From positions 31,885 through 95,884 of the forward strand of contig OENT01000578.1 in assembly GCA_900239685.1 (NCBI GenBank): DNA of 64,000 nucleotides. Reading direction: 5' to 3'. The notes below the pieces were generated by a model, which worked only from the letters and a program-made list of their open reading frames with translations, was not told where the DNA came from and did no database searches. The stretch is from Rotaria macrura (taxonomy: Eukaryota > Rotifera > Eurotatoria > Philodinida > Philodinidae). The translations under genes were made by a program, and so were the position numbers. This document shows, piece by piece, positions 37,601 through 48,210 of the stretch (within the stretch, counting starts at the first letter, position 1; each line of letters opens with the position of its first letter).

Positions 37601-38176
37601 TTGTTTTTATCCTTATCACAAGTATTGATTAAAAGATAACAAGAATCAATGGAAAGAGAAACGTATTTCTACTCATATTTGTTCACGTGAAAAAATCAAT
37701 AATGTTCGATTTCGAAATACTTGTTTTTTATTCATTAAAAACAGAAATAGAACTCTTATCGCACATACTAATGATAACACTATATATTCAATATATTTTG
37801 TATTACAAACGAATAAATACCCTTTGGTAAACTAAATTATACCCTGCATTGATCTGTCATCATTCATCATTAACACTTTTTTATAATATTAAATGAACAA
37901 TATCTCTTCAATAGGGGCACAAGGAAGATGAGGAAAAAATATGGATATATATATATATATATATGCGATTAAAAATAAAGGAAAGGCACAAGAAAGAAAG
38001 AGAACAGTACTCTACTGAGTGAGTGCCATTTTTATATGAATTACAACACCAAAATATATTATCAACATTCGCTGAGTATTGTTTTTAAACATATGAAAAT
38101 AAAATATTGTTGAATAATATTTTTACTTCTAGATTGAGTGTCCCCCATCTAGTTTCTTTTGTGATTTCATTAAACA
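34633..38176. other. Gene-poor AT-rich region upstream of the GPCR
   Basis: No recognised gene. Runs of A and T are common, and an (AT)n microsatellite is at about 37948-37966. Short hydrophobic frames such as 35519-35731 and 37007-37234 look like noise. The end of the stretch should hold the promoter of the GPCR gene. Confidence 0.4.
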
Positions 38177-41100
38177 ATGGTATCAAACGAAAATTTAATT
38201 ACCGATGACGTAAATCTATTGAAATCATCTCTATCAAATCTCTATAATCAATATCCAACAACTTCACTTTCATTCTCTGATTTATATACGTATGAAGTTA
38301 TCATTTTACTTATCTATGGTATAATGGTGATATTCTCGTTTTTTACAAATTCTATTGCTATAATTATCTTTTTCTTCGGTCGTCGTTCGCGTTCGGAATT
38401 GACACCATTCTTACTAAATTTATCCGTATTTAATATCATCATGACCGTTTATTGTATACCATTTACAATAACATCAGTTATATTTCAACGTTGGTTATAT
38501 GCAAGTGCATTATGTGTTGTACTTGACGGTTTTAAAACATTCTCTGTATCCGGTGTTCTATTGACATTAATAACCATAGCTGTAGACCGTTATTGTGTTG
38601 TGAAATATCCATTGACAATTAAAATATATTCATCTAGAAAACGTAATCTCATGGCTATACTTGTCATATGGATACTTAGTATAACCTTAGCTCTAATATG
38701 GTCTCCAGCACGTTCATTACCAGTCAATGAAAAACGGCTATGGGTTAGTTCACGTACATTATTGAATGATTATTTGAATACATTTGACAATGTAACTAAT
38801 TTTCAAACATCAAATTATTATTTAAAACAAATTCATTTTGAAATTGTCGATACGTTACAATGTCTACCTAATAAAAGTACACGACCAGTTGAAGTTCAAA
38901 GAACAATATTAAACTTTTTACAAACATACTTTTTTCCATTGTCTATATTAGCTTTCGTTTATTTACGTATAGCAGCTATATTATGGCAACGAAGAAACGA
39001 TGTGAATTATGATCTTAATAATGCTGGAAGTAAAAATTTATTTACCCAAGAAAGTATCCAATTCAGAAAAAAATTAAAACAAGTAAGTCTTTGTACGGTA
39101 TACTTATTCATCAAAAGTTGTGTTCTCCCAATTTATCTAGCTTTTAAAAAACAATATTTCATTTTGCTTCAAGTACACTTAATAATTTCCACATAGCATT
39201 TATGAAAATCGAGAAAAAGAATTGCTAAAAATTATAGATGACATTCAAACGGATAGACAATCATCAAATCATTGATTTTATTTACATGTAAAACTAATCG
39301 ATGAATCCGTTCGAAAAACAAGTTATTAATTAACGATTGAAATTCTGTTAATTATTATTTGCGCATATCCGGACTGCAATTATAAATAGCAAAAAGTTCA
39401 ATCGAAATATCCTATTGTCTTTACAAATAATCTAAATGAAATTTTTCCAGAATATATATATATATATATATATCATTATGTTAGCATAATCAAAACGAGT
39501 TATTCAACAATCTACCAATGAAATAGTCTTAGAATGTCTTCTTAATATAATTATTTATTCGTCTGGATATAATTTGAGTAGTAAATTCTTGTTATGACAC
39601 ATCCTTACATCAAAGACTTGTATTTAACTATAAGAGACAGAAAACAAATTGACAGTTGTCTATGAAATAATCTTTAGTTTTCTTTTCTTAATGAAAATTG
39701 TTTGCTACGTCAGTGAAAATGTTGATGTTGCATATATCATGTTAAGCATGAATAATATATTAGATAGATCATTCATGTATAGAAATTTTCTATATTTCAA
39801 AAAAAACAAACTACTATCTTTAATGTTAAATATTCATATGATACTTCATGATTCGATGAAATTTCGATTAACTCCTACTCTTCTTATTTTATGCTTATCA
39901 AGACTTTCATGTGAAAAAATATTCATTTACATCTTGAGTTCATTATTCTTACGACTTGTGGGGTCTTGAACAATTTTTACGTAATAGAACTCTCATTTAG
40001 ATTTTGATTAAATGTACGTATAAATAAAACGTACAACTACAATATACATCAACATTTATATCTTGAATAAAGTAATTAGTAAAATTGATGCATCAATTTA
40101 GAATCAATAAGAATGTTAAGTTTTTCGAAACATGATGAAAATGAAATGAGCTATTTGTAAAATTTACGTTCTCTATCAGATTGAAAAATCAAACTATTTT
40201 CAATTTAATAATTTATAAATTTTTGATAACACGCAAACAAAAGATAATATCAATCAATATTTTTATTTAAGAAATGATTACTTATTATCTAATATTCAGG
40301 ATATGATTTCTTTGACTCATTGATAATTCGAAGCGAATATTCTCGTACAATATAAATACACGAAATTTGAACATGAATATAAGTTTCGAAAAATATTCAG
40401 ATTTCTATTTTTCTTATCTATTCGAGCGTGTGAACAACGATACGTCGATTTCCCCTTAGAAACATATTTTTCAATATTTCATCGATGACGGTTGTCCTAT
40501 AATAATCAATTATTAATTGATATCACAATGTATCTTTCCGATGTAATTACGAGATCTATTTATAATTGTGTCATCTATTAATAATTGAAATCAATTATAG
40601 AAACTGTCAACTTTTACTCCATCCATGTTTTATAGATTAGATACTCTAACACTGAAATAAAATGAAATTCATAAGAAAACATATTATATCAACAAGTATA
40701 CATTAAGAGTTCGAATAAGACATGTTTAAGTTTAATGAGGATTATCTTTCGATATAAATATTCTCATAGGATATATATTTTTAGTAAAAATTATTATTAT
40801 TATTATTATTGTAGGGTATCAAAATGTTAGTTGCTGTTGTTGTACTCTATGCTATACTTTGGCTGCCAATGAATGTGTTTCAATTATGTTTAAATATCAT
40901 TTGTTATCAAGGCACAACGTATCAAACATTTTGTACTCATCCAACAATGATTAAACTTCTTTATATTATTGCTCATTTTTTAACTGTGTCCAATACAGCT
41001 ATTAATCCAATTATTTATGGATTTACAAATAATCGATTTCGAGTAATATTTAACGATGATTCTTTTTGTATCATTTCATTTGAAACTCGTCTCTTTCTAT

Positions 41101-41408
41101 TTCTTGTTTCTTCTTCGTAGAGTGATATTCGTCAGCTAAGTCGTCGTCTCGTACATTGTCAAGGACGGCCACCTGTTTATTTTCAAGCACGATTTGCAAA
41201 AAATCATCCACAAGAACCTTTAAATCGTCATCCTAATACAAAAAATAATCCAACTTTTGCGCTATCATTAAATCCACGAATGCGTGGAAAATTGACAATA
41301 CAACGGCCAGTATCGTTAAGCGATCAAAATAAATTATATCGAACTCCACAAGCAAGTAGTTTCATTGGAAAAGATCTTTTTGTTTCGAATATTCGACATA
41401 CAACTTGA
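38177..41408 (+). CDS. Rhodopsin-family GPCR, neuropeptide-receptor-like
   Basis: Exons 38177-39082, 40815-41042 and 41121-41408; introns 39083-40814 (1732 nt) and 41043-41120 (78 nt), all phase 0 GT-AG; 473 aa. Seven transmembrane segments can be traced: TM1 about 40-67, TM2 78-98, TM3 113-135 ending in DRYCVVKYP (DRY 137-139), TM4 158-176, TM5 245-270, TM6 303-322 with LWLP, TM7 350-372 with NPIIY (366-370). Cys113 and Cys229 can form the TM3-ECL2 disulfide. The N-terminus is 38 residues without signal peptide. The tail (about 100 residues) is basic and polar. The pattern fits class A peptide receptors of the NPY/RYamide-like kind, but the ligand cannot be told. Odd: the conserved Asp of TM2 (2.50, sodium site) is Asn86. 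The long first intron falls between the third intracellular loop and TM6. Confidence 0.92.
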
Positions 41409-41678
41409 AAGAAATATTTTTCTTTTAAATTACATGAATGTTGTGTCAATGTTGTTTTCTTTGCTTTCGTTGATTGTGAATTCTACACTCGTAGATTAAA
41501 AATATAATAATATAAATATGCTAATTATTTCGTTATTACGTTTCTCTATGTCTTTACGCTTCATTGCAATCGTCGATATAATTAATATTTTGCATCGATT
41601 TATAACCGTGCTATGTTTAAGACAAAAAACAGAAAAGCGTCAACGACGTAAGCATCGTGCTCATTTTACAATTGCATC

Positions 41679-41924
41679 ATGTCTTATCCGACAGGTATGG
41701 GTGCTCACACTGGTGTGCATTATAATCATGTAGCTGCTCAAATGCAAGAATATCTAAATCATTCTCATCAGTACCATTCTCATCATGTGTCAGGTTACTC
41801 AGGAGATTATCCATTAACTTCCCAAATGTACCATTATGGTTCTCAACAAATGGGTATAGATCCAATGGTAGCTGATGAGTTTGGTGCATTTGCCAGAACT
41901 TTCATGCGTAATTTATTTTCATGA
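41679..41924 (+). CDS. Short His/Tyr-rich protein, unknown
   Basis: The ATG at 41679 opens an 81-aa frame rich in His, Tyr, Gln and Met (HSHQYHSHH, MYHYGSQQMG) with a hydrophobic end (FARTFMRNLF). An in-frame TAA lies 14 codons upstream. It begins 270 bp after the GPCR stop on the same strand. Base composition is higher in GC than the flanks, which favours coding. No domain is recognised. The ATG is followed by a donor-like CAG|GTATGG, so it might instead overlap a splice site of another transcript. Overlapping frames on the other strand are shadows. Confidence 0.4.
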   Translation: MSYPTGMGAHTGVHYNHVAAQMQEYLNHSHQYHSHHVSGYSGDYPLTSQMYHYGSQQMGIDPMVADEFGAFARTFMRNLFS

Positions 41925-44597
41925 TTTCACAATTCACTTGAGAAACTACATCGAAATTGAATTGATTTGGTTTCTTTTTTTCTGATTTATTTTTATATTA
42001 AAAAAAAATACTACATTGTTTTTAATAATCTTTGATTTTGTATTCAATCTCGAAATACATTCTGAAGAGATAAAAAAAGCAATTCAATATTGGTTGAACA
42101 GGTACATGATGTAATATCAATCGATGTTGAAGTTCGAAGGAAGGAAGCTGAACTAACATGTTGATTATTGTAGACGTAACAAGGAAATAAGATAAAGCAT
42201 GCTGCCAGCTATATCATGAATATTAATTTTCAAGGATGAAATCATCATATACTTTTATCCCAGGTTGAATTTTAAATAATGCCCAATTTTGTTTTTGAGT
42301 ATTGATGTACCAAATGATGCGTTTCAATTTATAAATAAACTAAAACTTGACATGTCAAAGTATTAGCAAGATACTGTTACAAACATTGAACACAAGTGTG
42401 TTTCTTTGTTTGCTTACACTTTTCCGATTCTCTAAGGATTTAATCATTTTTCGTACAATTATAGATATTTATAATTCTTTTCATGTACAGCTTCACATGC
42501 TCTTGTCTAGAGTTTTATAATAAATAATTGCAGAAATTCAATAATAAGTAATTTACATATTTCAATAGTAACATATTCTGGAGTGATTATATTATTGTAG
42601 TACTATGTCATGCCATTATCTCCGTGGGATGTGAGAGTAGATGAGAAAAACTGTCTGATTTCCACTTACTCTTTATAGTCTCTTCTGAAAAGGAACTGCA
42701 AAAGTAATGTATTAGTTTGTTTTTTTTTTCAAATATGAAGTGACGTAAGCATAAAATTAGTTATAATGTTTTACTACTTTCTCATTTTCAATTTACAAAC
42801 TCAAAATAGAATGTTTGAGAACTTGTTGAATATAATCATGACATCCAAGTACTTCTAGTTATTCAACGTATTCATTCTTTGACCTTGAACTGAATATTTC
42901 TTCAGTATGATTCATAGGAATTATTTCGAGTAATTTTATGAAAGAAAAAGAAATGCGTAATTAGTAGAGAGAGAGAGATATTTTTAGAACATCTAACGAT
43001 TTTTTTCTTTCATCAGAAGTCTCTATATGAATGAATAACTTTTCTGTATTGCTATCTAGATGATAAGTCAATATGATGGTTGCTTTAAGTATTTCCGTAA
43101 CATTACAATTTTTATAATTTACTGTTTCCTTTGACGAGTAGAATAATCGAAATATTATAAGATTTTTTAATAAAAAAAACTGTTAGCGAAGAAGTAGATA
43201 AATAAAGTTCGAACATGTTCAATTTTCTGCTCGTTCTATCAGTACAATTAATCATTTGTTTTTGAACTTTCTTCATAAATATAGATATAGAAAATTGAGT
43301 GCATTTAGAAGTATAACTAAAACATATATTTTACTCTTCGTTAGAGCCCAATAATTACTAATCTAAAAACCGAATGTCAACTATTGCCAGTATTTTACTA
43401 TCTGTGTTAATTGACCCAAAGAACTATGAGCAGCAACTTTCATTTTTGATGATCTTGTATCGATAGACAAATTTTGATTTGAAATTCTACCATTTTAAGT
43501 TTCATGTGTCATTCAGTTATCGTAAAAATGAAATACACTCGAACTCATTCATATTTCATTTGACACAATATCAAAATTGTTCAATAATTTGAAAACTTAA
43601 TGAATCACTGTTGATATGCTAGCATTTACCGTTCATGAAATCGCACAAGACATCGTTTATCTATTAGAAACTAATTCATCGAACACAATGACATTCTATC
43701 AATATATTGAAGAAATTTCGATTTTTCAATGAGAGAACGTCCTGCTCGAGGATATCTGGTATCATGTTTTAAGAAAAATAATTCTCATTTAACTAAAGGT
43801 GTGTTTTGCATGCTCTTTGCATATTATTCTTTTATGAGTGTTACGAATGAGCTAGAAAACCTTATTGCCATTTCTTCTCATTATTATTGATTAGCTCGAA
43901 CAATCGTCAAAACACAACAAGAAAATAATGTGTCAGTAATTACATGCATACGACATTCTTATACATTAAATAGCAATGTAATTACGATAGAATATCAATT
44001 ATTATTGATGCGTCAATGTTGATTCACTGTGTACAAGAATATATTTTTATTCAATGGAATTAATTTCATGTACGGTATTCGTTATAAAGTGTTGTTTTTT
44101 TGTTTTCGTTGAATGAAATCAATTATTTTCCATGAGACAAATGAATCGTGTAAGAAAAAAAAATAACATTAAAGTCTCTTGATGACGTTCAATGCCAATA
44201 TTGAGACAGTCTCACGAGGATCAATGATCTCTTCTTATCTATATGGAAATAAACGACACTAAATTTAATCGACTAGACGTTAATCAATATGACGTCTACG
44301 AGAATAAAAGTAAATTCTTCTAAATGCTTCGTTGATTTTGTCAACAGAAAATTCAATTTGTTCTTTAAACATTTTGTATAAGAGAAATTTTGTTACAAAA
44401 CTATAATTATAAAAATGTTCTAATTATACATTGAGAGAATGACAATAGTTTTGTTCATGTACTTTAATGAATTTCTCACTAAAGTAAAAGAAATTAAATC
44501 AGAAATTCGCATCCAAAACAAAACTCTCAAGTTGATACAGCTCGATTTCTTGACTATTGAATTGTTTTTTAGTTTTTCAAAGGATAGCTAAAATAGA
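41925..44597. other. AT-rich region without a recognised gene
   Basis: Low-complexity A/T runs and an (AG)n stretch near 42966-42978. No frame above 60 codons is present and no inverted-repeat element was seen. Likely the 3' flank of the GPCR locus. Confidence 0.4.
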
Positions 44598-44599
44598 TA

Positions 44600-45396
44600 A
44601 CGGTTGAGCCATAAAGAATTAAACTAATTTGTTGTCGCTATTACTCAGTCGGTTTTAATGCTATTGGTTCAACTTCTTTTTAAAAAACATGCAGTCATAT
44701 TTGGAATATGTTTCGACAATTTCTACCCAGGCTTAAATTACAGGAGATACATTTTCTGACTATTTTCAAATACGCTCTTCTGGATATCCTTGAAAAACGT
44801 TTCTTTGAAAGTGTTCTTCGCCTATTAAATAGATATTTTCCGAAAACTCGCCCAAAACATCTTAATTTGGATTCTCACGGATGCCTACCGCAGACAAACC
44901 TTTGCATGAATCGAACAAGTGCACAGAAATGTAGTCTAGTATGTTAGTTTTCAAAGAAAAAAAGAACGCGTTTTTACTGAAGGGTATGGGTTTTCGTGCA
45001 AGCATCAATCACATGAAATGAAAGTTGAGCTTTTTCGAAAAAGGGAAAAATTGATATTGAATTCTTTACTCATGTTTTTATCAAGAAAACTTTCAAAGAC
45101 ATGAATCTTGTCCAGAATTTGATACTCTTTAATAAGGTCGACTTAGGTTGGTTGTAGCTCCCCATGTGGAAAACGGTTTTAGAAAAGACGTTTTTTGTGC
45201 TTGAAAGTTGAAGATTTTTGGACCTTTTTCCTTCGTTTTAAAACTTAGTTGTTTTATCGTCTACAAAAATGTTTTACACATGAGTTTGTAGAGAATTGAA
45301 TGACGAATCTTTAAAAACAATTTTGTGACCAATAGCGTCGAAACTCACACAGCTATAGTGACAACAAACTAGTGTAATTGTTTATGGCTCACCCGT
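44600..45396. mobile_element. MITE A (ACGGxTGAGCC family), 797 bp
   Basis: The left end reads ACGGTTGAGCCATAAA and the right end TTTATGGCTCACCCGT, inverted copies, with TA on both sides (44598-44599 and 45397-45398). The arms extend inward at least to 'ctaatttgttgtcgctat' / 'gtgacaacaaactag'. The interior is about 70% identical to that of element B and includes a plus frame at 44708-44947 that aligns to B's frame without gaps. TA duplication indicates the Tc1/mariner superfamily. No intact transposase. Confidence 0.8.
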
Positions 45397-45747
45397 TAGA
45401 TATGATTCTATGCAACAACATATTTCACATGGTGTCATAGTGCAACGCAAAAACATCTTATGTTCAGATTTCTTCTTTGTATCTAATCTAAAATGCGATC
45501 ATCAGGACAAGAAGTTATGAACCGAAAATCTTCTCAACATATCCATAGTTACTAAGAGTTTATATGATAAACTCACCTTTTAGAAGTATCTTTTCACATG
45601 AGAACTAATTTTCTTAATCCTTCAATCATGTATCCTATGTCTTTGTAGTACAGTTCAATATTCATAAAGGAAAAAAACTATTCGTTAATAAACATATTAA
45701 ATGAGTTTTAGTTTATTATCGTGTATAAGAAAACAATTATAATAATA

Positions 45748-47467
45748 ACGGATGCGGCAAAAGTTTTGCATTAATAACTCTGTGATTGAATGCCGTAGGA
45801 ACTTGATGTTTTTTTTTATTCGAAAGAGCAAAGTGTCTGAAACACAAGTATATAAAAGAATTTGATTGGAAATGTTTTTCGAAAGCTACAATAACGGGTG
45901 AACCATAAAAAATGGCTGTCTCATTATTTTTTCAATATCTTTTCTACTTCACTTTTGTTTGGACTGAACCTTTTCTAGAAAGATGTGCCATTCAATTCTC
46001 TACAAAACCATGTGTGACAGATTTTTTGTGAAATACAAAATACCTAAGTTCTAAAACGAAGAAAAAATGTTCAACTTTCAATTTCAAAACTGATTAATAT
46101 TTGGAGAATGTTTCGACAATTTATATGCAGCCTAAAATCACTGGAAAAAAATTTTCGGGCAATTTCGAATACACTCTTTTCGATAGCTTTGAAAAAACTT
46201 TTCGTTGAAACTGTTCTTCACCTATTAAATAGGTATCTTCCGAAAATTTGTCCAAAACATGTTAACTTCGGTTTTCAAGAAAACTTACCGCAAACAAAAT
46301 TTTCCATGACACAAAAGAGAGTGTACAGGCATGTAATCGAGTATCTTAACTTGCAAAGAAAAAACATAGTCAAGAAATAACGCTTTCTTTACTGGGCGGT
46401 ATGCGTTTTCGTGCAAGCATAAAAAATGAAATGAAAATTGAGTTTTTTCGAAAAAGCGAAAAATTCATCCGGAATTCTTTATTCATGTTTTGATCTAAAA
46501 CCTTTCCAACACATGAATCTTATCCAGAATCTGATGCTCTTTAATATGTTTGGCTTAGTTTTTTCATAGCTACTGACATGAAAAACGAAATTCGAAAAAA
46601 ACGGATTTTGTTCTTGAAAGTTGAACATTTTTTCTTCGTTTTAGAACTTAGGTATTTTGTAGTTCACAAAAATCTGTCACACATAGTTTTGTAGAGAATT
46701 GAATGGTGTATCTTTATAGAAAAGGTTCAGTCCAAACAAAAGTAAAGTAGAAAAGATATTGAAAAAATAATGAGACCGCCATTCTTTATGGTCCACCCGT
46801 TAATCTTAGAATACAAAGCTTGGAAACACTATTCTGCAACTTTTTTTGGGAAAATATTTTTGTATCCAAAAACATTTGTTTGAACTTTTTCAGTACCAAC
46901 TTTCGACGCTTTGGAGCACCATAACGGAGGCTTTCATTTGCTATTAAAATAATTGGTATAACATACAAGAACATGAACAAAAGATAATCTGATTAAAAAA
47001 AGTTTAAGCTCTCTTTTTCATATTAAATATATAGCTTCTAGCAGGCTCTCTTGTAAAATGGAGCTTATTTTTTCGACTGCTGTCATTAGTGATGAAAAAA
47101 AAAGATGACTCAGATGGTAACATAAAAGCTTTCGTTTCTACCGTTATGAAACATCTAGAAAAGTTCTTTTTGTTGTAAATCAATAGTGCTCTATCCTAAC
47201 ATTATAAAATCTGGATTAGACGAATAAAAAGAGAACCTGTCTAATTATAGGATATTTTTTCTAAGTTCAAAAAAATTGCAGAATAGTTTTCTGGCGCCTT
47301 CTATTCTAAGATTATTGTGTTCTTAGACAAAAAAATTTCCAATCGAATTCTTTGATATATTTTTAAACTAGACACTTTGCTCTTTCTAACGAAAAAAAAA
47401 ACAATCAAGTCTCTACGACATTCTATCATGGAGTTATATTAAAAATAAAACTTTTGTCCCACCCGTT
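45748..47467. mobile_element. MITE C, interrupted by MITE B
   Basis: The left end (ACGGATGCGGCAAAAGTTTT) and right end (reverse complement AACGGGTGGGACAAAAG) are inverted copies, next to TA (45746-45747; right TA 47468-47469, with one extra T). The arms match on through blocks such as 'gagcaaagtgtct', 'gaatttgattggaaat' and, beyond element B, 'aatcttagaat' and 'tattctgcaa'. Without B the element would be about 810 bp. It stops about 17 bp short of the PHOSPHO2 stop codon. No transposase frame seen. Confidence 0.8.
45894..46800. mobile_element. MITE B nested inside MITE C, 907 bp
   Basis: Ends ACGGGTGAACCATAAA and TTTATGGTCCACCCGT, flanked by TA (45892-45893 and 46801-46802). The inverted arms run about 200 bp each (45894-46090 and 46610-46800), with blocks such as 'tctctacaaaac' and 'ttctaaaacgaagaaaaa'. 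The interior holds a 90-codon plus frame (46108-46380) similar to the one in element A. The element splits the left arm of element C; the intact right arm of C shows the empty site. Confidence 0.85.
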
Positions 47468-47484
47468 TATCATTATAATATTTT

Positions 47485-48210
47485 TTAAAACGTTTTCAAC
47501 CAATATTCCTTAATATAATCTTCGATTTCTTTTCCATCATTCCATTCAAAAACATCGGCTTCAAGCTTTTTCTTATGTATTTCTTCTTGTTGTTTCAATT
47601 CTTTAGCCATTCGATAGCCACTTCGAGCACAAACTAAATCGCCTTGTTTCAAAGAATTTGCTGCACATACATCATTATGTCCATCACCAATAAATAGAAC
47701 AGGTATTCGATTAGGAAATTTAGTGCCAAGATATTTATCAATTATTTCTCTTTTACACATATTCGATGGACATGTTTGACATGTCTGTTGACCATATTGC
47801 TCGATAATTAAACATTGTTCATCGTTATTGAAATAGGCTGGATTTGTAAATATATCTTTAAATGCATGATCAAGATGATTATGTTTTAATATTGTATTTA
47901 TAAATACAAGATTCGAATCACTGGCAATAATTATATGACTATTCGGTAATGAATGTAGATATTGTATGAGATGAGCAAAACCACTGGTCAATGATATTTC
48001 TTGCATATTTTTTATATAATCATTTTCTTGAATATGAAATTTATGTAATTGACGAAACAATTCTTGCATACGATCGGTCCAACATCTGTATTGTGAATAG
48101 TTTTTCTCGGCCATTATTCGTTCGTCATCGGATGGATATAGTTTATTAATATGTATATCTGAATTATCATCGATGATTGTATGATCGAAATCGAAGACAA
48201 CTAAAAACAT
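47485..48210 (-). CDS. PHOSPHO2: PHOSPHO2-like HAD-family phosphatase
   Basis: A single exon from ATG 48208-48210 gives 241 aa, the same length as human PHOSPHO2 as I recall it. The frame stays open 12 codons further up but without an ATG. HAD motifs are complete: DFDHT with nucleophile Asp7 and acid Asp9, the ASDSN segment about 98-100 (motif II), and GDGHND about 175-180 (motif IV). The CxxCPSNMCK cysteine segment is typical of the PHOSPHO1/PHOSPHO2 subfamily. These are soluble Mg-dependent phosphatases; PHOSPHO1 cleaves phosphoethanolamine and phosphocholine, and PHOSPHO2 has been reported to act on pyridoxal 5'-phosphate. Which substrate applies here cannot be read from the sequence. MITE C ends 17 bp after the stop codon, so the 3' UTR and polyadenylation site must lie in the transposon. 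Confidence 0.93.
   Translation of the reverse strand: MFLVVFDFDHTIIDDNSDIHINKLYPSDDERIMAEKNYSQYRCWTDRMQELFRQLHKFHIQENDYIKNMQEISLTSGFAHLIQYLHSLPNSHIIIASDSNLVFINTILKHNHLDHAFKDIFTNPAYFNNDEQCLIIEQYGQQTCQTCPSNMCKREIIDKYLGTKFPNRIPVLFIGDGHNDVCAANSLKQGDLVCARSGYRMAKELKQQEEIHKKKLEADVFEWNDGKEIEDYIKEYWLKTF

Noticed and set aside
39649-39969. 106-aa plus frame between GPCR exons
   Set aside because: It lies inside the first GPCR intron, is hydrophobic and AT-driven, and has no domain.
41518-41733. 71-aa plus frame with a basic stretch
   Set aside because: Overlaps the His/Tyr-rich frame, begins in the GPCR 3' flank and ends without any recognised feature.
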